Part shown: one piece after another, positions 1 through 6,306 of the stretch
Layout of the letters: the number at the start of each line of letters is the position of its first letter
Position numbering within the stretch: position 1 is the stretch's first letter
NCBI GenBank assembly: GCA_007121375.1
Contig: SKLX01000150.1
Span: 1-9,296 of the forward strand
Reading direction: 5' to 3'
Source: Bacillota bacterium
GTDB taxonomy: Bacteria; Bacillota; Dethiobacteria; SKNC01
DNA length: 9,296 nt
Program-made: the position numbers and the translations under genes
Notes under the pieces: model-generated
Database searches by the model: none
What the model was told of the DNA's origin: nothing
Seen by the model: only the letters and a program-made list of their open reading frames with translations

Positions 1-22
1 TGAACCGACTTGTTTGAAGCAT
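1..22 (-). CDS. Possible start of next gene (partial, runs off window)
   Basis: An ATG at 22-20 on the minus strand is preceded by AGGTGA eight bases upstream, a fair ribosome binding site. The seven visible codons read MLQTSRF and then leave the window. It lies about 50 bp after the stop of the MttB-like gene B1, consistent with a further gene of the same transcription unit. A stronger GGGAGG nearer the B1 stop has only a short, quickly terminated TTG frame after it, so I prefer the ATG. Product unknown; the call rests only on start codon and spacing. Confidence 0.25.
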
Positions 23-70
23 TAATTAATTCACCTATAATTAAAATTTTTATTCAACCTCCCATCTTAT

Positions 71-1600
71 TTAAGGTTCGATAATTCCCATTTCATCATA
101 TTTGGGCTTGATGACTTCATAGACCTTATCATCAAGTCCTTTTGGTTCATGAGTCTCCAGGAGAGATTTTGCCATATCCCGGGCCCTTTCCGTAGCATCT
201 TTTCCACCCTGCTTTTCCCATTCTTTTCTAAAGTTACGGTCGGAAAGGGTGGGTAAATAAAATTCGTTTCTACAGTGCTGTAAAGTATGGGGTTGGGTTA
301 AAAAGTTTCCTCCAGCCCCTACCTTACGGGTTACTTCTTCGGCAAGGGTATCTTCATTGACATCAACGCCTTTAACCGCCCTCATACACATACCGTTTAT
401 TTCGTTATCAATGATAAGCTGCTCATAGGAAAACATGGTGCAAAACTCTAAAAAGCCAGCAGAATCGTGAATATAATTTGCACCCGCTAAAGCCGTTATC
501 ATGCTGGTAGCCATTTTTTCATATCCAGCCTGGACATCAGGCATTTTACTATCTGACATTCCTGCTGTGGCATATATGGGTATTTCATAAAATTGAGCCA
601 TTTGAGCGCTGGCGGCATTGATGAGACCCATTTCAATGTTCCCGGAAAGGTAAGAGCCTGTTTTCATGTCCATAGCTGTGGAAACAGTTCCATATATGGT
701 AGGAGTACCAGGGTTAACAAGCTGAGCAAGGACAATCCCCGATAAGGTTTCCGCATTGGATACTGCTATATTTCCTGCCAGGGTGCAGGGACCTGTTGCT
801 CCTGCCAGGGGTTCTGCAGGACATACCAGGGGTATACCCTGTCGGGCTACTTCCATTAAAAGCTCCGTATAAGTCTTATCCATTACCAGGGGACTCATAA
901 TACAGGTAACCATAGAAATAAAGGGTTTTTCCCGGAGAGCTTCAGGGCTGCCTGCTATTTCTTCAGCAATACTGATAACGTTTCTTATACCCTGGGCGGA
1001 ATAGACTCCACCCATTATATGTTTGGTAGTGTTTTGCAGTCCCCACCAAAAACGATTGACATCCACATTATGACCTTCTACTTCCTCGGGATATATGGGA
1101 AGCATAAAGAAATGGATATTATCCAGGGCATCCACCAGGCGGGCAATATTTCTCAAATCTTTTAATGTAGCTTTTCTCTTTTTCCCGGAATCCATGTCCA
1201 GGACGTCCAGAACTGTTCCACCTGTTCCCATATGGGTCCTTGTACCTTCTAAAGTAAGGTCATTTTTTTCTTCTCTTCCATAAAGTACTACCTTGGAAGG
1301 TGCTTTTTTTAGGGCATCCTCTAACATAGATCTGGATATTTTAACCATGCCCGTATCAAAGTCTACATCTGCACCATTATCTGCAAATACTTTCAGGGCT
1401 TCAGAAGATGTTACTTTCATTCCCGGGTCTTCCAGTATATTTACTGATGATTCATGAATCTTTTTAATATCTTCGTCTGACAGAGGGCGGTATTGTCCTC
1501 CTTCTAGTCCTCGTAAAATATTAAACACTCCTTTCCTATAAGTTAAATGACGTACATTAGCAAAAAATTGTTGCTCTTTATTTTTTAAAATTGTTACCAT
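71..1600 (-). CDS. MttB-superfamily methylamine:corrinoid methyltransferase (paralogue B1)
   Basis: Predicted to move a methyl group from a quaternary or tertiary amine to the cobalt of a partner corrinoid protein in the cytoplasm. Family marks, numbered from the upstream ATG: SDEDIKKIHESS near 41-52, HMGTGG at 123-128, TLKDL at 145-149, SPLVMD at 236-241, AGATGP at 266-271, NPGTPTIYGT at 296-305, and AGMSDSKMPDVQAGYEK at 346-362. The tail (NEFYLPTLSDR around 445-455) is the classical MttB C-terminus, unlike B2 and B3. The frame is open throughout with no in-frame TAG, so this is the non-pyrrolysine type; substrate unknown. The ATG at 1600 overlaps the preceding isomerase gene by 23 bp and has a poor ribosome binding site. 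Family homology appears to start only near residue 29, just after a strong AGGAAAGGAG, so the true start may be ATT at 1519 (or GTG at 1528). Stop is TAA. The nearest corrinoid gene lies about 4 kb upstream in the same direction. Confidence 0.93.
   Translation of the reverse strand: MVTILKNKEQQFFANVRHLTYRKGVFNILRGLEGGQYRPLSDEDIKKIHESSVNILEDPGMKVTSSEALKVFADNGADVDFDTGMVKISRSMLEDALKKAPSKVVLYGREEKNDLTLEGTRTHMGTGGTVLDVLDMDSGKKRKATLKDLRNIARLVDALDNIHFFMLPIYPEEVEGHNVDVNRFWWGLQNTTKHIMGGVYSAQGIRNVISIAEEIAGSPEALREKPFISMVTCIMSPLVMDKTYTELLMEVARQGIPLVCPAEPLAGATGPCTLAGNIAVSNAETLSGIVLAQLVNPGTPTIYGTVSTAMDMKTGSYLSGNIEMGLINAASAQMAQFYEIPIYATAGMSDSKMPDVQAGYEKMATSMITALAGANYIHDSAGFLEFCTMFSYEQLIIDNEINGMCMRAVKGVDVNEDTLAEEVTRKVGAGGNFLTQPHTLQHCRNEFYLPTLSDRNFRKEWEKQGGKDATERARDMAKSLLETHEPKGLDDKVYEVIKPKYDEMGIIEP
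1528..1537 (-). promoter_or_regulatory. Strong internal ribosome binding site (AGGAAAGGAG) within B1 5' end
   Basis: AGGAAAGGAG ends eight bases before an in-frame ATT at 1519-1517, ideal Shine-Dalgarno spacing. The ATG at 1600 has only TAGAAAAATGGT before it. Starting at ATT would give a protein beginning (M)LRGLEGGQYRPLS, just ahead of the SDEDIKKIHE segment. The in-frame GTG at 1528 is fused to the ribosome binding site and so badly spaced. Whether ATT is used is inference. Confidence 0.45.
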
Positions 1601-2354
1601 ACCATTTTTCTAAAAGCTGTTCTTTAGAATACAAAACGTACTCTTTGTCATTAGTAAAAACCTCCAGGGTAATTGTGCCGTCGTAGAAAGACTTCAAAAC
1701 ACTTATCAGATAGTCCCAATCAATGTTTCCGGACCCTATAGGCAGATGCAGATCATCTACTCCGTTATTATCATGAAGATGAACATGTAACAGTTTATTT
1801 TTATACCGGCGTAAATACTCTACCGGTTCACGGCCATAAATATTTAAGTGTCCTATATCTGCTAGAAAATAAAGTCCCTCATTTAATTCTAGAAGCTTGT
1901 CAAGATTGTCGGCATGGTCGTGAACTGTGCCGATGGGTTCCAGCATTATTTTAACTCCTGTTTCTGAGGCAAAATCCAAAATACTCTGTATGGACTCCGT
2001 TTGAAATTTCAAACCTTCATCTTCTGAAAAAAGAGAAGTAGGCCAGTTTGAATGTATGGCTACATGGTTACCTCCCATTTCCATAAAAGCTTCCAGATAT
2101 TCTTTAATGATCTCTACTGCACAAACCCTCAACTTTTTTACCGCAGAACCAATGGGCAGATACCAGGGGGTATGGCCAACCCAATCCAGACCATAGTAAT
2201 CAATATGTTTTTTTATTTCTTTAACATTAAACTTTCCCAATTCGCCTTTATCCGGCTCTAAAAACAAATCGATGAAATTGAAGCCGTTATCTGCGATCCA
2301 CTTTATTTCATCCGTTATTTCTTTTCGGGGATTATTGGGAAATCCTACCTTCAT
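1578..2354 (-). CDS. Sugar-phosphate isomerase/epimerase-like TIM-barrel protein
   Basis: A complete 258-residue protein of the xylose-isomerase-like / AP-endonuclease-2 TIM-barrel superfamily, which usually isomerises or epimerises sugars or related polyols with a divalent metal. Visible barrel and metal-site motifs: GHTPWYLPIG at 60-69 (H61), AIHSNW at 99-104 (H101), MLEPIG at 137-142 (E139), ADIGHLN at 165-171 (D166, H169), HVHLHDN at 190-196 (H192, H194), HLPIGSGNIDW at 203-213, and TLEV at 229-232 (E231). E139, D166, H192 and E231 are the likely metal ligands. No signal peptide; cytoplasmic. The ATG is preceded by GGTGAT at five bases, matching the 3' part of the Shine-Dalgarno consensus. 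It follows a hairpin-rich leader and its 3' end overlaps the longest B1 frame by 23 bp, so the two are probably co-translated. Substrate unknown; a TIM-barrel endonuclease IV fold with a non-sugar substrate remains possible. Confidence 0.85.
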   Translation of the reverse strand: MKVGFPNNPRKEITDEIKWIADNGFNFIDLFLEPDKGELGKFNVKEIKKHIDYYGLDWVGHTPWYLPIGSAVKKLRVCAVEIIKEYLEAFMEMGGNHVAIHSNWPTSLFSEDEGLKFQTESIQSILDFASETGVKIMLEPIGTVHDHADNLDKLLELNEGLYFLADIGHLNIYGREPVEYLRRYKNKLLHVHLHDNNGVDDLHLPIGSGNIDWDYLISVLKSFYDGTITLEVFTNDKEYVLYSKEQLLEKWYGNNFKK

Positions 2355-2374
2355 ATATTATCACCATCAGCTCT

Positions 2375-2423
2375 AAAAAATTAAAGGTGGAACGGTTGTC
2401 CCGCCACCGCAACTGTTCCACCT
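2375..2423 (-). terminator. Terminator-like hairpin between amide synthetase and isomerase genes
   Basis: Arms at 2385-2398 and 2410-2423 form a 14-position stem with an 11-base GC-rich loop. In the minus transcript there is one C/A mismatch (nine pairs, mismatch, four pairs); in the plus transcript the same position is a G-U wobble. The minus strand continues into TTTAATTTTTT, the plus strand into GATTTTTCT, so it could act in both directions. Because co-oriented genes follow, it may be a partial terminator or an attenuator rather than an operon end. Confidence 0.7.
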
Positions 2424-2482
2424 GATTTTTCTATTTGTTCCAAAGGACAGGGAATATGGCGGTAGTAGGACATTAATTCCCT
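2375..2482 (-). promoter_or_regulatory. Candidate structured leader/attenuator of the isomerase-B1 genes
   Basis: The 168-bp gap between the synthetase stop and the isomerase start holds two hairpins. The first in transcription order pairs 2476-2482 with 2449-2455 (AGGGAAT/ATTCCCT) around a 20-base loop. The second is the terminator-like stem at 2385-2423. The first loop contains CCGCCA and the second TGGCGG, allowing a six-pair loop-loop contact. Alternatively TGTCCTACTACCGCCA (2472-2457) can pair with TGGCGGGACA (2406-2397) over ten pairs with a six-base bulge, which would disrupt the terminator. The AGGTGGAAC of the stem faintly resembles the T-box sequence, but the ACCGCG core is not intact and I see no specifier stem. 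No known riboswitch class is recognised. Confidence 0.35.
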
Positions 2483-2522
2483 TATCCGTAACATTCACTC
2501 TGGATTCAAATAATGACCTTTA

Positions 2523-3995
2523 TTAACTAAAGGGATCCCAGCGGCATGTAAGCCCTTCGTAATCCTCGGGAAAATGTTTCTTGAATATATTGTAAAGATA
2601 TAGCTCCGTAGGAGACTGAAAAGTTATGCCTTTTTTACTTTTGGGGGTTTTCTTAAGGGCTTCTTCATCAAGGTTGTCCGGAATACATTTTTCTAACTGA
2701 TCATCCACTCCTACACCCCGAGCAAACCTTAGTTTTGGACGCCAGGCAATCTCGTCTGGAAGCATATCTTTAAAGGCTTCACGGAGAATCCATTTTTCAA
2801 TTGGTTTACCATTTGGCTGATAAACCTTAAGATCCAGGGGTATATCTTGGGCCATAGTCACTACCGACGGGTTCAAAAACGGTGCATAGTAATCAACACT
2901 ATTTGACATCCAGCCCCGGTCAAGCCTGCGAAGGGCTGTATTATAAGCCACATCAACCAGTCTTTTGGCTACTCTTTCTTGTTCTTCAGGGTCTGAAATA
3001 TCGTCCAGTTCCCTGAAATAACCACCAAAGAGTTCATCTGCTCCTTCTCCTACCAGTATACTGTCCACATGCTCTTTTGCCAGACGGGAATTGTAGTAGT
3101 TTGCAATAAAGCCTGTAATACAGTCCTGGTCATAGGATTCAAGATAGTACACTGCCTTGGAAACAATGTTTTGAATATCTTCCAGGGTTATTTCATAAAT
3201 GTGAAGTTTCACACCAAGGTAATCTGCCATCAGCTTTGCGTATTTCAAGTCTTCTCCATGGTTGACTTTCAGGGTAGAGGTAAAGGCTTGAATATTTTTG
3301 TTATACTGGCTGGCAACCGCCAGTATAATTGAGCTATCCAGGCCTCCGCTTAAAGAAACTCCACCAATTCCCTCGATATTGGTAACAATGTCCTCTACTG
3401 CCTGAATGACTACATCCCTAACCTTTTTAAGGGATGCCTCAGAAGTGTCCCATTCATGGGGTAATTTAAAGCCAGGGTCTGGCTCATTAAACTGCTTTAG
3501 TTTCTCTTTACTTGAATAATAATGTCCAGGAGGCAGCTCTTCTACACAATCTGTATAGTCTTTCAATGCCTTAGCTTCAGAGGCAAACATCAGGCCCCCC
3601 TGGGGTGTTTCTTGATATATTAACGGCCGGGATCCCACATGGTCCCTGGCAATAATACATTCATCTTCATCTATAATGGCGCATGCAAAACTTCCTCTAA
3701 CTTTGGATAAAGCTTCCTTGCCATGGCTCATATATTGCTTCCTTAAAAAATCAGTATCTGACATTTCCTGCCGGCTATCATCCCGATAGAGCATTCCATC
3801 CATAATAACATATGGAAGGGAATCCTGACTAATAACCTCAGGGCTAAATCCAATACAACCAAAGCAAGTCGAAGAAGTAGTTTTTACAATGGGTTCGTGT
3901 GTCCCTCTATGCTTTACCGCTTCCAACATATTCTCTACTCTGCTTGAATCTATTTTTGTTTCACTACATCCTGTTATACCTACTATACCAGCCAT
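2523..3995 (-). CDS. Asparagine-synthetase-like ATP-dependent amide synthetase, glutaminase cysteine missing
   Basis: A class-II amidotransferase-type N-terminal domain (about 1-175) followed by an asparagine synthetase ATP-pyrophosphatase domain (about 185-480); 490 residues from the chosen start. The synthetase half looks intact: PP-loop SGGLDSS at 216-222, GEGADELFGGY at 316-326, APFLNPSV around 371-378, and EKWILREAFKDMLPDEIAWRPK at 400-421, as in AsnB. The N-terminal domain keeps HRGT (29-32), LIARDxxGSRPL-like residues (115-125) and FASEAKAL (137-144). However, the protein begins MAGIVG instead of MCGIVG, so the N-terminal nucleophile Cys is Ala, and the oxyanion-hole Asn-Gly is Asp-Gly at 66-67. 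It therefore probably uses free ammonia or another amine donor, or only binds. Start: GGAGG at 4006-4010 sits ten bases before ATG 3995; the ATG at 4031 lies upstream of that site and would add 12 unrelated residues. It sits 72 bp after B2 and before the hairpin leader. Product could be asparagine or another amide. Confidence 0.88.
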   Translation of the reverse strand: MAGIVGITGCSETKIDSSRVENMLEAVKHRGTHEPIVKTTSSTCFGCIGFSPEVISQDSLPYVIMDGMLYRDDSRQEMSDTDFLRKQYMSHGKEALSKVRGSFACAIIDEDECIIARDHVGSRPLIYQETPQGGLMFASEAKALKDYTDCVEELPPGHYYSSKEKLKQFNEPDPGFKLPHEWDTSEASLKKVRDVVIQAVEDIVTNIEGIGGVSLSGGLDSSIILAVASQYNKNIQAFTSTLKVNHGEDLKYAKLMADYLGVKLHIYEITLEDIQNIVSKAVYYLESYDQDCITGFIANYYNSRLAKEHVDSILVGEGADELFGGYFRELDDISDPEEQERVAKRLVDVAYNTALRRLDRGWMSNSVDYYAPFLNPSVVTMAQDIPLDLKVYQPNGKPIEKWILREAFKDMLPDEIAWRPKLRFARGVGVDDQLEKCIPDNLDEEALKKTPKSKKGITFQSPTELYLYNIFKKHFPEDYEGLTCRWDPFS

Positions 3996-4005
3996 TTGTT
4001 TTCGA

Positions 4006-4010
4006 CCTCC
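4006..4010 (-). promoter_or_regulatory. Ribosome binding site that sets the amide synthetase start at 3995
   Basis: GGAGG lies ten bases before ATG 3995, which begins MAGIVGITG, exactly where amidotransferase domains start. This matters because the residue after the initiator Met must be Cys for glutaminase activity, and here it is Ala. The ATG at 4031 is upstream of this site. Confidence 0.8.
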
Positions 4011-4067
4011 GTTTAAATAGTTTTTATTCACAATTTACATTTGGCTTTTTAAAAGTAATGCTATTTT

Positions 4068-5534
4068 CTATTCTGGAATAGAAACCGCCTCCAATCTTTC
4101 ATCTACACGGGTTAGATCTAAGGGAGAATCAATTCTGTTTCCTGTGTAAAGATACCCTTTTCGAAGACCTACGCGAGATGCTTTCATAAAGACTGTGCTG
4201 CCTCCAGATTGGGTTACAGCTTTTTCTATAATATCTACCTGTTGACTAACGTTATCCTCGTTATAGGGTTCTAAAGATTTTTCAACATGCTCAATACGAG
4301 CCCTCAACTCTTCTTCAATCTTTTCATCTACCGTTATACCAAAAAGCTTCAGCCCTTCTACCATGGCATCCATTGCCAGGTGGGAGACTTCTTTAGATTC
4401 ATTCTTCTTGAACTTTTCTTTTACAATCTTCAGAAGAATATCATCGATTACGTATTGATCAAGGGAAACTGACATGACCTGATTAAGCATTCCCAGAGCA
4501 CTGTTAATATAATGCCCTCCCGATGCTATAATATAAGTCCAGCAAAGCACCTTTTCACTTATGGCCTGGGCAGAGGGTTCTGCTTCATCAGACACACCGG
4601 CAGTTGCACAACAGGGGATATTGTAATAGCGACAAAGCTGGGTGGCAAGGGCAACCCGCCGAATACTCTCCGGCTGGCACCATCTGGGGGATCCGTCAGA
4701 ATAAAGGTTGGAAGTAATGGGTATCCCCCGGTACAGTACTTTAGCTCCCGGACGGATAGCATTGGCCAGCACATATCCAAAGAGCACCTCTGCATTAAGC
4801 TGCATCAACTCCCCTACTTCAGAAAAGGGTGCAGTGCTTCCCCCCTGGGTACAGCTGGAAATAGCCACAGGAAGATCTTTTTCTACGATTGCTTTTAGTT
4901 TATCCCCTGAAGGGGTATCCATAACCAGAGGACTTGAAACCAGACAAACAATAAAGGAAACGTATGCCGGGTCACCAATAATATCAAGGACTTCATCTAA
5001 ACGATCCCTTTTGAACAGATTGGCAAGATTCATGGGTTTTGAGGAGTAATCTCGAAATATTTTGGCTTTTTCCACATCCATCTGATCTTCTGGGACATCA
5101 CATTCCACCGGTCGGGTGATGAAATCAACATTTTCTAGCTGATCACAAAGAGCAAGAATTTGTTTTAAGTCATGAGCTCCAGCTAACTTTTCTTTCCAGC
5201 CTTCAGAAGTACGTTCCACCATATAAAGTGCCTGCCCACCGGTGCCGAATTTCGCCTGGTTTTCTGAGGCGTTAACAGTAAACCCATAGTCAGGGTTAGG
5301 TGCATCAAACTGAATAGTCTTAGCCGTATCCGCCAGGGCCTTCTCCACCATATTTTTGGGGATTAAGACCCTATCTCCCTTACGCTGCGCGCCCTTGGAT
5401 ACCAGTAGTTCAGCGATATCTTCATGAGTTACCTTAACTCCTATTTGTGATAAAACTCTGCAGGTACCCTCATGTATTAAGTCCATTTCAGAAGACGAAA
5501 GCATTTTTATCTGCTGTGCATCAGAAATTATCAT
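4068..5534 (-). CDS. MttB-superfamily methylamine:corrinoid methyltransferase (paralogue B2)
   Basis: A complete 488-residue MttB homologue, likely passing a methyl group from an N-methylated substrate to the corrinoid protein encoded immediately upstream. Motifs: KFGTGGQA at 95-102, SSPLVMD at 200-206, TQGGSTAP at 229-236, RPGAKVLYRG at 261-270, AGVSDEAEPSAQAISEK at 312-328. The ATG overlaps the corrinoid stop as ATGA (5531-5534), with GAGGG about seven bases upstream, so the two are translationally coupled, the strongest hint that these proteins are partners. There is no in-frame amber; the gene ends in TAG followed by a second TAG two codons later, an ordinary stop. Compared with B1 it lacks the NEF/LSDR tail and ends in a different segment (GLRKGYLYTGNRIDS, 456-470); it shares QGGSTAP and the KGxLY tail motif with B3, so B2 and B3 are closer to each other than to B1. 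Where family members carry SD(S/A)K it has SDEA. Substrate unknown. Confidence 0.92.
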   Translation of the reverse strand: MIISDAQQIKMLSSSEMDLIHEGTCRVLSQIGVKVTHEDIAELLVSKGAQRKGDRVLIPKNMVEKALADTAKTIQFDAPNPDYGFTVNASENQAKFGTGGQALYMVERTSEGWKEKLAGAHDLKQILALCDQLENVDFITRPVECDVPEDQMDVEKAKIFRDYSSKPMNLANLFKRDRLDEVLDIIGDPAYVSFIVCLVSSPLVMDTPSGDKLKAIVEKDLPVAISSCTQGGSTAPFSEVGELMQLNAEVLFGYVLANAIRPGAKVLYRGIPITSNLYSDGSPRWCQPESIRRVALATQLCRYYNIPCCATAGVSDEAEPSAQAISEKVLCWTYIIASGGHYINSALGMLNQVMSVSLDQYVIDDILLKIVKEKFKKNESKEVSHLAMDAMVEGLKLFGITVDEKIEEELRARIEHVEKSLEPYNEDNVSQQVDIIEKAVTQSGGSTVFMKASRVGLRKGYLYTGNRIDSPLDLTRVDERLEAVSIPE

Positions 5535-6214
5535 GAGGCATCCCTCACCTTTTCCAGCTTATTTAAGGCTTCCATGGCATCCTTGCAGTGATGATCTGCA
5601 CCAATTTTATCAGCAAACTCTTGTGAGGTGGGCACTCCTCCAATGAATATCTTTATATCGGAATAACCTTCTTCCCGGATGCGCTTAACTACCTGCTCCA
5701 TTTCGGTCATTGTAGTAGTTAACAGTGCAGAAAGTCCAACAAAATTGGGCTCATATTCCTTGATAGCTTCCAAAATATTATCGGCTGGAACATCAATGCC
5801 CAGGTCCTTCACATGGTATCCTGCTCCTTTAATCATGGTAGCCACAATGTTTTTACCTATGTCATGTAAATCTCCCTGAACCGTGGCAATGAGAAATTTC
5901 CCTTTTTCGTAGCTGGTGCCGGCCGCAAGCTTTGGCTCAACAATCTCCATGGCGTTCCCCACACATTCACCGCTGGCCATCATATCGGGGAGGAAAAATT
6001 CTCCAGATTCAAACTTTTCTCCTACTTTTTCCATGGCCTTTCCAAAGGTTTTGAGAAGTTTCTCAGGGTCTATGCCCTCTTCCAGAGCTTTTTTCACCAG
6101 TTCCTCCGTTCCAGGAGTTCCCTGCATTGTTCCATCCAAGCCTTCGTCCTCTTCATTAATGTGCCCCATTAATATGACATGTTCCAATTCGTTTAACAGT
6201 TCTTGTTCGCTCAT
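5531..6214 (-). CDS. Methyltransferase corrinoid-binding protein (MttC/MtbC-like)
   Basis: A 227-residue cobalamin-binding protein of the methylamine corrinoid family, the methyl carrier between an MttB-type enzyme and a downstream methyltransferase. The N-terminal helical cap spans about 35-95 (VGEKFESGEFFLPDMMASGE at 64-83). The Rossmann-like B12 domain has the signature D115-x-H117-x-x-G120 in GDLHDIGKN, S162-x-L164 in GLSALL, and G192-G193 in FIGGVP; H117 is the expected lower cobalt ligand. An acidic, glycine-containing stretch near 21-35 looks like a short insertion relative to typical proteins of this family. AAAGGAGG at 6221-6228 is well spaced before the ATG. It lies 92 bp after B3 and overlaps B2 by four bases. 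It is the only corrinoid protein in the window and would have to serve all three MttB paralogues unless others exist elsewhere. Very confident in family; the specific partner is inferred from coupling to B2. Confidence 0.95.
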   Translation of the reverse strand: MSEQELLNELEHVILMGHINEEDEGLDGTMQGTPGTEELVKKALEEGIDPEKLLKTFGKAMEKVGEKFESGEFFLPDMMASGECVGNAMEIVEPKLAAGTSYEKGKFLIATVQGDLHDIGKNIVATMIKGAGYHVKDLGIDVPADNILEAIKEYEPNFVGLSALLTTTMTEMEQVVKRIREEGYSDIKIFIGGVPTSQEFADKIGADHHCKDAMEALNKLEKVRDAS

Positions 6215-6306
6215 TGTAAGCCTCCTTTATAATAATCCAATAATCAAGGTACTTTATATACCTGTTTTATTGTTCAAAATTTTTTCCTTCCTGCCCTTAA
6301 CTTTGC

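Noticed and set aside
2375..2423. T-box leader upstream of the isomerase (AGGTGGAAC in the terminator stem)
   Set aside because: The T-box core AGGGUGGNACCGCG is interrupted, the leader is short, and no stem I or specifier loop could be found.
2385..2482. Resemblance to a cobalamin riboswitch (CCCGCCAC-like bases read on the plus strand) given B12-dependent neighbours
   Set aside because: The similar bases are on the strand opposite all genes and belong to the terminator hairpin; no B12 box or surrounding conserved helices are visible.
3996..4031. Upstream ATG at 4031 as start of the amide synthetase
   Set aside because: The GGAGG at 4006-4010 lies downstream of it and serves ATG 3995, which matches the domain start; the extra 12 residues look non-native.
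4068..4070. Amber codon at the end of B2 as a pyrrolysine site
   Set aside because: Read-through would add only a Lys before another TAG, and it lies at the C-terminus rather than in the active-site region.
6215..6306. Independent promoter for the corrinoid gene (TTGAAC near TATATA)
   Set aside because: The two elements are only about 11-13 bases apart, too close for a normal promoter; the gap is better seen as intra-operon.
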